This document shows positions 1 to 5,289 of a stretch of DNA of 11,134 nucleotides, piece after piece (the first letter of the stretch is position 1; every line of letters starts with the position of its first letter). The stretch is from CAZDYI01 sp964509765. GTDB taxonomy: Bacteria > Pseudomonadota > Gammaproteobacteria > Tethybacterales > Tethybacteraceae. The DNA is taken from assembly GCA_964509765.1 (NCBI GenBank), contig CAZDYI010000052.1:1-11134 (forward strand), written 5' to 3'. A program made the translations under genes and the position numbers. Below the pieces are notes generated by a model, which worked only from the letters and a program-made list of their open reading frames with translations, was not told the origin of the DNA and did no database searches.

Positions 1-1283
1 CCGCCCTTGACGTAGGCGTCGGGCCTGATCCTGCGCACCAGGTCCGCGGCGTCCTTTCCGGAGAACGGCAGGGCGTAGTCGACGCTACCGAGTCCCGCGA
101 GGACCTTCAGGCGCTCCTCGATCGGCACGACCGGCCGGTCCGGGCCCTTGAGCTCCGCAACCGACTCGTCGTCGTTGACGCAGACCACGAGCAGGTCGCC
201 GAGCCTCGCCGCCGCCGACAGGGTCTCGAGGTGGCCCGCGTGGACGATGTCGAAGCAGCCGTTGGTCATCACGATCCTCCGGCCGGCCTCGCGGTGGGAC
301 TCGGCCTCCCGGGCCATGCCCTCCAGGTCGATGACGCGGCCCCCGTGCCCGCCGGGCTCGGAGACCATCTCCTCGCGCGACACGACCGTCGCGCCGAACT
401 TGCCGACGACCACGCCCGCGGCAACGCTCGCCCAGCGCATCGCCTCCCCGGCTGGCGCGCCTGCGGCCAGGCCGAGCGCCATGACGGCGGCGACCGTGTC
501 TCCCGCGCCGGTCACGTCGTAGACGTCCGCCTTTCGCGTTGCGAGGGTTTCGGTTTCCCCTTCCTTTCCGAAGAGAGTCATTCCAGCTGCGCCCTGCGTA
601 AGCAGCACCGAGCCTATCCCGTTCTCCTCCATCAGCGCCCGAGCCCTCTCCTCGAGGCTGCCCGTCCGCGAGGCATGCGCCTTCCCGAGCTCCTCGAGAT
701 TGGGCTTGACCAGCGTCGCGCCTCTGTAGCGCGACCAGTCATCGCCGCGGGGGTCGACGACGGACGGGATGCCCGCGTCGTTCGCCCTCTTGATGATCCT
801 TGCGGCTTCGCCTGTAGCCCCCAGGCCGTAGTCCGAGACCAGAAGGACGTCGTGCCCGGGTAGTGCCTTCTCCGCGGCGTCTGCGAGGGCGTTCGCATGG
901 GCCGACTGGTCCTTGCACTCGTCGATCCTCAGGAGCTGCTGCCTCGACGAGAGCACCCTGGTCTTCGTTGGCGTTGGGACATCGGTCTCGATGAACGACG
1001 CGTCGATGCCTGACCCTTCGCACAGCTTCCGGAGCACGCCTCCCGCGTCGTCTTGGCCGAGCGGGGAGACCAGGGTCGCCTTGCTTCCGAGCGAGACCAC
1101 GTTGGCCGCGGCGTTCGCCGCGCCCCCGCACCTGTGCGAGACCCGCGTCGAGGAGATGACGGGCACCGGCGCCTCGCGCGAGATCCGCGAGGCCTCGCCC
1201 TCCTGGTAGCGGTCGAGGATCGCCTCGCCGGCGACGAGGACCCGCAGCCCCGAGAAGATCCCGGGGCCGGACTCAGTTGGCAT
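1..1283 (-). CDS. hldE: Bifunctional heptose 7-phosphate kinase / heptose 1-phosphate adenylyltransferase HldE, 3' end cut off by the window edge
   Basis: This cytoplasmic enzyme makes ADP-heptose for lipopolysaccharide inner core: it phosphorylates D-glycero-beta-D-manno-heptose 7-phosphate at C1, then adenylylates the 1-phosphate. I read 427 codons from ATG at 1283 to the edge; the family is about 475 residues, so some 50 C-terminal residues are missing. The N-terminal half is a PfkB/ribokinase-type domain: ILDRY near residue 22, the GGAAN substrate segment, and DVTGAGDT with the catalytic-base Asp at about residue 262. The C-terminal half is a nucleotidyltransferase: TNGCFD followed by an HAGH (HxGH) motif at residues 348-351, and VKGG just before the edge. 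Both activities therefore look intact. The ATG overlaps the last 11 bases of nadB, implying one transcript and probable translational coupling; AAAGGG lies a few bases upstream as a weak ribosome site. Part of the kinase region has lower G+C than the flanks. Confidence 0.95.
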   Translation of the reverse strand, partial: MPTESGPGIFSGLRVLVAGEAILDRYQEGEASRISREAPVPVISSTRVSHRCGGAANAAANVVSLGSKATLVSPLGQDDAGGVLRKLCEGSGIDASFIETDVPTPTKTRVLSSRQQLLRIDECKDQSAHANALADAAEKALPGHDVLLVSDYGLGATGEAARIIKRANDAGIPSVVDPRGDDWSRYRGATLVKPNLEELGKAHASRTGSLEERARALMEENGIGSVLLTQGAAGMTLFGKEGETETLATRKADVYDVTGAGDTVAAVMALGLAAGAPAGEAMRWASVAAGVVVGKFGATVVSREEMVSEPGGHGGRVIDLEGMAREAESHREAGRRIVMTNGCFDIVHAGHLETLSAAARLGDLLVVCVNDDESVAELKGPDRPVVPIEERLKVLAGLGSVDYALPFSGKDAADLVRRIRPDAYVKG

Positions 1284-2868
1284 GCAGGACCCTTTCGGCC
1301 ACCCGCTCGTCGGTCGCCCGCTCCTTGCGCAGGACGGTGCTTGCCGCCTCGCCGGAGGTCTCCGGGCAGTCGACGTTGTAGTGGAGGCCGCGGCTTTCCC
1401 TCCTGGCCGCGGCCGAGCGGACGATCAGCTGCGCGCAGACGAGAAGGTTGCGCAGCTCGATGAAGTCGGGGCTGACGACGAAGCGCTTGTAGTGCTCGTC
1501 GACCTCCTCTGCGATCATCCCGAGCCTGCGCGTCGCGCGGGCGAGGCGCTCGTCGGAGCGGACTATCCCGACGTAGTTCCACATCATCCTGCGGATCTCG
1601 TCCCAGTTGTGGGTGACCATGACCTCCTCGTGGGCGGGCCCGACGCGGCTGTCGTCCCACTCCGGAACCCCGCCCGCGGCGGCGGGCGCGGCTCCGCCGC
1701 TGATCCTCTCGGCTGCCCGGCGGGCGACTGACACGCACTCGAGCAGCGAGTTGCTCGCGAGCCGGTTGGCGCCGTGCAGCCCGGTGTGGGCGGTCTCGCC
1801 GACCGCGAACAGGCCGTCCACGCCGCAGGACCCGTCGGTGCCCGACATCACGCCGCCGCACAGGTAGTGCGCGCTCGGGACGACGGGAACCAGGTCGTTT
1901 GCGACGTCCACGCCGAGCCTGCCGCAGCGCTCGAGGATCGACGGGAAGCGCTCGCGCACCCGCTCCCCGCCGATCGGCGAGAAGTCGAGGTACACGCAGT
2001 CGCTGCCGCTGCTCTTCATCTCCGCGTCGATCGCCTGCGCAACGACGTCGCGCGGCGCGAGCTCCGCGTCCGGGTGGTGGTCGGGCATGAAGCGCGTCCC
2101 GTCGGCGCGCACGAGCAGGGCGCCCTCGCCGCGGGCGGCCTCGCTGATGAGCACCGCCTTCGCCTGCGGGTGGAACAGCGTGGTCGGGTGGAACTGGACG
2201 AACTCCATGTTCGCGACCGCGCAGCCCGAGCGCCAGGCCATCGCTATCCCGTCGCCGCTGCTGTCGTCCGGGTTGGTGGTGTAGCGGTAGACCTTGCCGA
2301 CGCCGCCGGTCGCCAGCACCACCGTCGGCGCCTCGATCGTCGCGACCCGGCCGCTTGCGCGGTCGAGGGAATACAGGCCGAGCGTCCTTCCTCCCTCGCA
2401 GACCAGGTCGACCGCGACCTGGCGGGGAAGCAGGGTGACGTTGCCGAGTTCGGCAAGGCGCGGGGTGAGCGCCTCGATGATCGCGACGCCGGTCGAGTCG
2501 GTCGCGTGGACTATCCGCCGCCTGCCGTGGCCGCCCTCCTTGCCGAGGTCAAGGCCGCCGCCCTCGGCGCGCGAGAACGGCACGCCCATCGACTCGAGCC
2601 ACGCGACGGCCGCAGGGCCGTCCGAGACTATCTCGCGGACCGCCTCCCCGTCGCACAGGCCGCGGCCTGCGGCAAGCGTGTCGGAGATGTGGTCCTCAAG
2701 GCTGTCTGCGGCTGTGACCGCCGCGGCGAGCCCGCCCTGGGCCCAGCCCGAGGCGCCGCCGGGGGCATTGCCCTTGCACAGGACAGCGACCCTCAGGCGC
2801 GGGTCGAGGCACAGCGCCGTCGCGAGCCCGGCCAGGCCGGCGCCGACGACGGCGACGTCGAAGCGCAT
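1273..2868 (-). CDS. nadB: L-aspartate oxidase NadB
   Basis: NadB is an FAD flavoprotein that oxidises L-aspartate to iminoaspartate, the first step of de novo NAD synthesis; NadA then condenses the product to quinolinate. The 531-residue protein matches the usual length (about 540). It has the dinucleotide-binding VVGAGLAG at residues 7-14, the FAD segment GGASGWAQGG, ELAPRDVV and GANRLASNS carrying the two arginines conserved in the family, and a C-terminal helical domain with THNWDEIRRMMWNYVGI. I chose ATG 2868 because homology begins there (MRFDVAVVGAG) and GGAAG precedes it. ATG 2883, five codons upstream, is an alternative, and the frame stays open to 3024 without family similarity. nadA and nadC are not in the window. 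The gene heads a probable operon with hldE, an unusual pairing that looks like simple packing. Confidence 0.97.
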   Translation of the reverse strand: MRFDVAVVGAGLAGLATALCLDPRLRVAVLCKGNAPGGASGWAQGGLAAAVTAADSLEDHISDTLAAGRGLCDGEAVREIVSDGPAAVAWLESMGVPFSRAEGGGLDLGKEGGHGRRRIVHATDSTGVAIIEALTPRLAELGNVTLLPRQVAVDLVCEGGRTLGLYSLDRASGRVATIEAPTVVLATGGVGKVYRYTTNPDDSSGDGIAMAWRSGCAVANMEFVQFHPTTLFHPQAKAVLISEAARGEGALLVRADGTRFMPDHHPDAELAPRDVVAQAIDAEMKSSGSDCVYLDFSPIGGERVRERFPSILERCGRLGVDVANDLVPVVPSAHYLCGGVMSGTDGSCGVDGLFAVGETAHTGLHGANRLASNSLLECVSVARRAAERISGGAAPAAAGGVPEWDDSRVGPAHEEVMVTHNWDEIRRMMWNYVGIVRSDERLARATRRLGMIAEEVDEHYKRFVVSPDFIELRNLLVCAQLIVRSAAARRESRGLHYNVDCPETSGEAASTVLRKERATDERVAERVLHAN

Positions 2869-2909
2869 GGGGCTTCCGTCCATGCGGGTAATTTTCGCAG
2901 GATGGCGGC

Positions 2910-2915
2910 ATTCTG
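2910..2915 (-). promoter_or_regulatory. Possible -10 element of the nadB promoter
   Basis: On the minus strand the hexamer CAGAAT is followed at once by GCCGCC, resembling the TATAAT/TAGAAT plus C/G-rich discriminator seen before metE, the tRNA, the phosphoribosyltransferase and the cysteine desulfurase. Transcription would start about 35 bases before ATG 2868. No -35 match is visible. This is inference from pattern similarity. Confidence 0.35.
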
Positions 2916-2956
2916 CGGCCGCCGCGCGTTGGAAAAAGGCGGCGCGGGCGGAGGCG

Positions 2957-2987
2957 GGAAACCGGCTTCCCGAAGGAGGCCGGCTCC
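2957..2987 (-). terminator. Hairpin with TTCG loop, candidate terminator of the Hsp20 gene
   Basis: On the minus strand CCGGC and GCCGG enclose TCC-TTCG-GGA, with one C/A mismatch between the two stem segments. Outer GGA/TCC pairing extends the stem, and TTTCC follows. UUCG is a stabilising tetraloop. It lies about 85 bases after the Hsp20 stop and before the proposed nadB promoter, a sensible place to end the transcript. The T-run is short, so termination strength is uncertain. Confidence 0.45.
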
Positions 2988-3026
2988 AAGGAGAACCGCC
3001 GCCGCCCGTCCGCGGATCGAGCAACG

Positions 3027-3062
3027 CCGCGGCTGCGCGGCGCGAAGGCCGCGCGGCCGCGG
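3027..3062 (-). terminator. Long GC-only inverted repeat just after the Hsp20 stop
   Basis: Arms CCGCGGC/GCCGCGG (7 pairs) and GCGCGG/CCGCGC (6 pairs), separated by one C/A mismatch, close over an 8-base loop. It starts about 10 bases past the Hsp20 stop codon. No T-run follows on the minus strand, so it is either a 3'-end stabilising or Rho-assisted structure or a weak intrinsic terminator. Strand assignment rests on the flanking gene only. Confidence 0.45.
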
Positions 3063-3072
3063 GAGGAGGTGC

Positions 3073-3486
3073 TTACTCGATCGTGATTGCCCGTTCCTTC
3101 CTGGCGACCTCGGGGTCGCGCTTGGAGACGGTGACGGTCAGGACGCCGTCGTCGAGCTTCGCCTTGACGCTGTCGGAGTCGATCTCCTTGCCGAACTTGA
3201 AGCTCCGCTCGAACCTGCCGGTGTAGCGCTCGCGGTGGATCACGCGCTCGCTGCCCTCGCCCGACTCGCTCTCGGACCCGCCCTTGGCGGACGCCGAGAT
3301 CGTCAGGACGCTGTCGTGGAACTGCACGTCCAGGCCCTCCTTGTCGATCCCGGGGACGTCGGCCTTGATGACGTAGGCCTTGTCGCTCTCGCTGATGTCG
3401 ACCCGAAGGTTGCTGTCGGCGAGCGGGAAGCCCGCGCGGAAGGGCGAGCTCGGGAAGAAGCTCTCGATTAGGTCTGAAGTGGTCAT
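3073..3486 (-). CDS. Small heat-shock protein, Hsp20/alpha-crystallin family
   Basis: This is an ATP-independent holdase chaperone that binds unfolding cytoplasmic proteins, usually as a large oligomer. The 137-residue protein has a short N-terminal arm (DLIESFFPSSPF), an alpha-crystallin domain from about residue 24 (NLRVDISESDKAYVIKADVPG), the conserved RERYTGRFERSF segment, and the family signature AKLDDGVLTV. It ends in ITIE, the I-x-I type tail motif that bridges subunits in the oligomer. ATG 3486 is firm because GGAGGT sits 6 bases upstream and homology starts just after; the frame stays open upstream to 3633 with no family similarity. The gene is divergent from recA. A sigma-32-like promoter and a flanking repeat around the ribosome site suggest heat control at transcription and perhaps translation. 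Confidence 0.95.
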   Translation of the reverse strand: MTTSDLIESFFPSSPFRAGFPLADSNLRVDISESDKAYVIKADVPGIDKEGLDVQFHDSVLTISASAKGGSESESGEGSERVIHRERYTGRFERSFKFGKEIDSDSVKAKLDDGVLTVTVSKRDPEVARKERAITIE

Positions 3487-3507
3487 GGGGTTACCTCCGA
3501 TGGGGTT
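3485..3507 (-). promoter_or_regulatory. Hsp20 ribosome binding site flanked by two AACCCCAT repeats (possible RNA thermometer)
   Basis: The Shine-Dalgarno GGAGGT (3493-3498) lies between two copies of AACCCCAT (3500-3507 and 3485-3492). The upstream copy can fold onto it: ACCCC pairs with GAGGT over the loop ATCG, giving four pairs and one mismatch, so the ribosome site could be masked at low temperature. The ribosome site itself is certain; the thermometer role is inference. Confidence 0.4.
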
Positions 3508-3520
3508 GCCTTCACACCGA

Positions 3521-3548
3521 TAGATAGTCACCATCTCGAAAAATTCAA
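3521..3548 (-). promoter_or_regulatory. Sigma-32-like promoter of the Hsp20 gene
   Basis: On the minus strand TTGAA (3544-3548) is followed after 14 bases by GACTATCTA (3521-3529). The E. coli RpoH consensus is CTTGAA, a spacer of about 13-17, and CCCCATnTA. The -35 core matches well and the -10 matches at C, A, T, T and A. Transcription would begin about 25-30 bases before the start codon. Confidence 0.35.
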
Positions 3549-3578
3549 CCCCCCTCGCTGGGCGGCCGGCGGGGGTGA

Positions 3579-3584
3579 TATAAA
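3579..3584 (+). promoter_or_regulatory. Possible recA -10 element
   Basis: TATAAA is the most AT-rich hexamer in the GC-rich gap between the Hsp20 gene and recA, about 50 bases before the proposed recA start. No -35 match is seen at normal spacing, and no LexA-type operator (CTGT-N8-ACAG or GAAC-N4-GTTC) is visible in the gap. A hairpin (GCCGC, loop with seven A, GCGGC; 3597-3617) follows in the leader. Confidence 0.3.
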
Positions 3585-3632
3585 CATAGCCGCACGGCCG
3601 CAAAAAAACCTCGCGGCAGGGAGTTTTAGGCA

Positions 3633-4685
3633 ATAGCTACGAAGGACAAGGACAAGAGCCTCAAGGACACGCTCGCCATGCTCGAGAAGAAGCACGGCAA
3701 GGGCGCGATCATGCGCATGGGCGACCAGACCGTCGAGGACGTCGGCGCGCGCGCGATCTCGACCGGGTCGATCGGACTCGACGTCGCGCTCGGGATCGGC
3801 GGCCTGCCGCGCGGGCGGATCGTCGAGATCTACGGCCCGGAGTCGTCCGGCAAGACGACCATCGCGCTCCAGGCGGTCGCCAACGCGCAGCGCGACGGCG
3901 GCATCGCCGCGTTCGTCGACGCCGAGCACGCGCTCGACCCGGCCTACGCAGCCAGGCTCGGCATCGACGTGCCGAACCTGCTCCTGTCCCAGCCCGACTC
4001 CGGAGAGCAGGCGCTCGAGATCGTCGACGCGCTCGTGCGCTCGAACTCCGTCGACATCATCGTCATCGACTCGGTCGCGGCGCTCACGCCCAAGGCCGAG
4101 ATCGACGGCGAGATGGGAGACTCGCACGTCGGCCTGCACGCGCGGCTGATGTCGCAGGCGCTGCGCAAGCTCACCGGCACGATCAAGTCCTCGAACACGC
4201 TCGTCGTGTTCATCAACCAGATCCGGATGAAGATCGGCGTGATGTACGGCAATCCCGAGACGACAACAGGCGGCAACGCCCTGAAGTTCTACTCGTCGGT
4301 CCGCCTCGAGATCAGGCGCGTCGGCCCGGTCAAGCAGGGCGACGAGATCGTCGGCAACGAGACCCGGGTGAAGGTCGTCAAGAACAAGATGGCCTCGCCG
4401 GGCAGGCGCGCGCTGTTCGACATCATCTACGGCGAGGGCGTCTCCCAGGAGGCCGAGCTCATCGAGATGGGCACCGCCGAGGGGCTCGTGCAGAAGTCGG
4501 GCGCCTGGTACAGCTACGGCGGCAACCGCATCGGCCAGGGCCGGGAGAACTCGCGCCTGTACCTCAAGGACCACCCCGAGGTCGCCGACAGGCTCCGCGA
4601 CGAGATCCTCGGCAAGGCCTCGCCGGCCGACGCGGACGAGGCGCCCGAAGAGGAGAAGGGCGAAGTCGCCGAACAGGCGGGTTGA
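3633..4685 (+). CDS. recA: Recombinase RecA (start codon appears to be ATA)
   Basis: RecA is the ATP-dependent DNA strand-exchange protein of homologous recombination and the co-protease that triggers LexA cleavage. Read from 3633 it has 350 residues. The N-terminal polymerisation helix (about residues 9-24, KSLKDTLAMLEKKHGKG) aligns without gaps to E. coli residues 9-25. Also present are Walker A GPESSGKT near residue 68, the DNA-binding loop around GNPETTTGGNALKF, and an acidic C-terminal tail. No ATG, GTG or TTG exists between the in-frame TAG at 3627 and ATG 3678. ATA at 3633 stands exactly where Met is expected, before the usual Ala. Starting at 3678 would lose 15 residues and most of that helix. 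AGGGAG lies 9 bases before the ATA. Either the ATA is used or the base call is wrong. recX follows with a 4-base overlap. Confidence 0.97.
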   Translation: MATKDKDKSLKDTLAMLEKKHGKGAIMRMGDQTVEDVGARAISTGSIGLDVALGIGGLPRGRIVEIYGPESSGKTTIALQAVANAQRDGGIAAFVDAEHALDPAYAARLGIDVPNLLLSQPDSGEQALEIVDALVRSNSVDIIVIDSVAALTPKAEIDGEMGDSHVGLHARLMSQALRKLTGTIKSSNTLVVFINQIRMKIGVMYGNPETTTGGNALKFYSSVRLEIRRVGPVKQGDEIVGNETRVKVVKNKMASPGRRALFDIIYGEGVSQEAELIEMGTAEGLVQKSGAWYSYGGNRIGQGRENSRLYLKDHPEVADRLRDEILGKASPADADEAPEEEKGEVAEQAG

Positions 4686-5134
4686 GCGAGGCGCTGCGCA
4701 GGGCGACGGCCCTGCTCGCCAGGCGCGAGCACACGCACAGCGAGCTTCTCGCCAAGCTCACGTCGCGGCTCGGCCCCGATAGGCGCGGGGAGATCGAGCG
4801 CGCGCTCGGGCGCCTCGAGGCCGACGGGCTTCTGTCCGACCGGAGGTTCGCCGAGGAGATCATCCGCGTGCGCGCGGAGCAGTGGGGCAACGGCAGGATC
4901 GCCCGCGAGCTCGCGGTGCGCGGGGTCGACCGCGAGCTCGCGCAAGAGGTGATGGCCGAGAGGCTCGGACCCGAGGAGGACCGCGCGCGCGCGGCGCTCG
5001 AGAAAAAGACCAAGGGTCAGCTGCCCGAGGGGCAGGGGGAGCGCGACCGGCTGCGCAGGTTCCTCGACCAGCGCGGCTTCACCGCCGACGCGATCAGGCT
5101 GGCGTTTGAGGAGGCCGGCAGGGAAGGCGGCTGA
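4682..5134 (+). CDS. recX: Regulatory protein RecX
   Basis: RecX binds RecA filaments and limits their extension and ATPase, restraining recombination and the SOS response. The 150-residue, arginine- and glutamate-rich, all-helical protein fits the family (about 150-170 residues). Three-helix repeats can be read: the first around LLARREHTHSELLAKL, the second around LSDRRFAEEIIRVRAEQWGNG, the third around RDRLRRFLDQRGFTADAI. The start is TTG at 4682, overlapping the recA stop in TTGA, so translation is probably coupled to recA; GGCGGG lies just upstream. No other in-frame start fits nearby. Immediate placement after recA is the common proteobacterial arrangement and supports the call. The family is weakly conserved, so the identification rests on context as well as sequence. 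Confidence 0.93.
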   Translation: MSEALRRATALLARREHTHSELLAKLTSRLGPDRRGEIERALGRLEADGLLSDRRFAEEIIRVRAEQWGNGRIARELAVRGVDRELAQEVMAERLGPEEDRARAALEKKTKGQLPEGQGERDRLRRFLDQRGFTADAIRLAFEEAGREGG

Positions 5135-5136
5135 CT

Positions 5137-5152
5137 CCGCGCGCCTGCGCGG
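5137..5152. terminator. Hairpin between the convergent recX and tRNA-Pro genes
   Basis: CCGCGC, loop GCCT, GCGCGG forms a perfect six-pair stem two bases after the recX stop. It could act on transcripts from either side. There is no T-run on either strand, so intrinsic termination is doubtful. Confidence 0.35.
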
Positions 5153-5173
5153 TCTACGCCCTGGCCGAAAAGA

Positions 5174-5250
5174 TGGTCGGGGTAGTGAGATTCGAACTCA
5201 CGACCTCCTGCTCCCGAAGCAGGCGCGCTACCAGGCTGCGCCATACCCCG
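5174..5250 (-). tRNA. tRNA-Pro, anticodon CGG, with encoded CCA
   Basis: The 77-base cloverleaf is complete on the minus strand. The acceptor arm CGGGGTA pairs with TACCCCG, and the D arm is GCGC/GCGC around AGCCTGGTA. The anticodon arm CCTGC/GCAGG encloses TTCGGGA, so the anticodon is CGG and reads CCG, likely an abundant proline codon in so GC-rich a genome. The T arm is GTGAG/CTCAC around TTCGAAT. Discriminator A and CCA are encoded (TGGT at 5174-5177 on the plus strand). It has its own likely promoter, overlapping the end of the upstream FolD-like gene. Confidence 0.97.
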
Positions 5251-5258
5251 GCACAGAG

Positions 5259-5275
5259 CGTTGCTTTGCGCAACG
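5259..5275 (-). other. Hairpin in the 5' leader of tRNA-Pro
   Basis: CGTTGC, loop GCAAA, GCAACG (minus strand) is a perfect six-pair stem lying 8 bases before the mature tRNA 5' end. With the proposed -10 at 5284-5289 it would be near the very start of the precursor, within the part removed by RNase P. No T-run follows, so it is not an obvious terminator of the upstream gene. Confidence 0.4.
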
Positions 5276-5283
5276 GCGGGGGG

Positions 5284-5289
5284 ATTATA
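5284..5289 (-). promoter_or_regulatory. -10 element of the tRNA-Pro promoter, overlapping the FolD-like stop codon
   Basis: A perfect TATAAT on the minus strand is followed by a run of C residues and CGCC. A GC-rich discriminator after the -10 is a known mark of growth-rate and ppGpp-controlled stable-RNA promoters. The -35 region (within the 3' end of the FolD-like gene) shows no clear match. The start would be about 25-30 bases before the tRNA. Confidence 0.5.

Noticed and set aside
148..863. Plus-strand open frames over the left edge
   Set aside because: They are shadows of hldE, whose kinase and nucleotidyltransferase motifs are clear on the other strand.
2869..3024. Longer nadB start at 3024
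   Set aside because: The extra 52 residues are Pro/Arg/Ala-rich and unlike the family, and they would run through the TTCG hairpin; the dinucleotide-binding motif begins right after ATG 2868.
1774..3471. Plus-strand open frame of about 565 codons across nadB and the Hsp20 gene
   Set aside because: It is antisense to two firmly identified genes, has biased low-complexity composition, no ribosome site and no recognisable domain.
3487..3633. Longer Hsp20 start at 3633
   Set aside because: ATG 3486 has a near-perfect ribosome site and normal N-terminal length; the extension would cover the promoter.
3626..3641. TTAG-containing sequence before recA as a Xanthomonas-type LexA box
   Set aside because: After TTAG and six bases the sequence is GCTAC, not TACTA, and it would overlap the start codon.
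5137..5177. TCTTTTC after the tRNA as an intrinsic terminator
   Set aside because: No stem directly precedes the T-rich stretch other than the tRNA itself, and the nearest hairpin lies after it.
5174..5250. tRNA-Pro as an integration (att) site for a mobile element
   Set aside because: No integrase gene, no second copy of the tRNA 3' end and no compositional break nearby.
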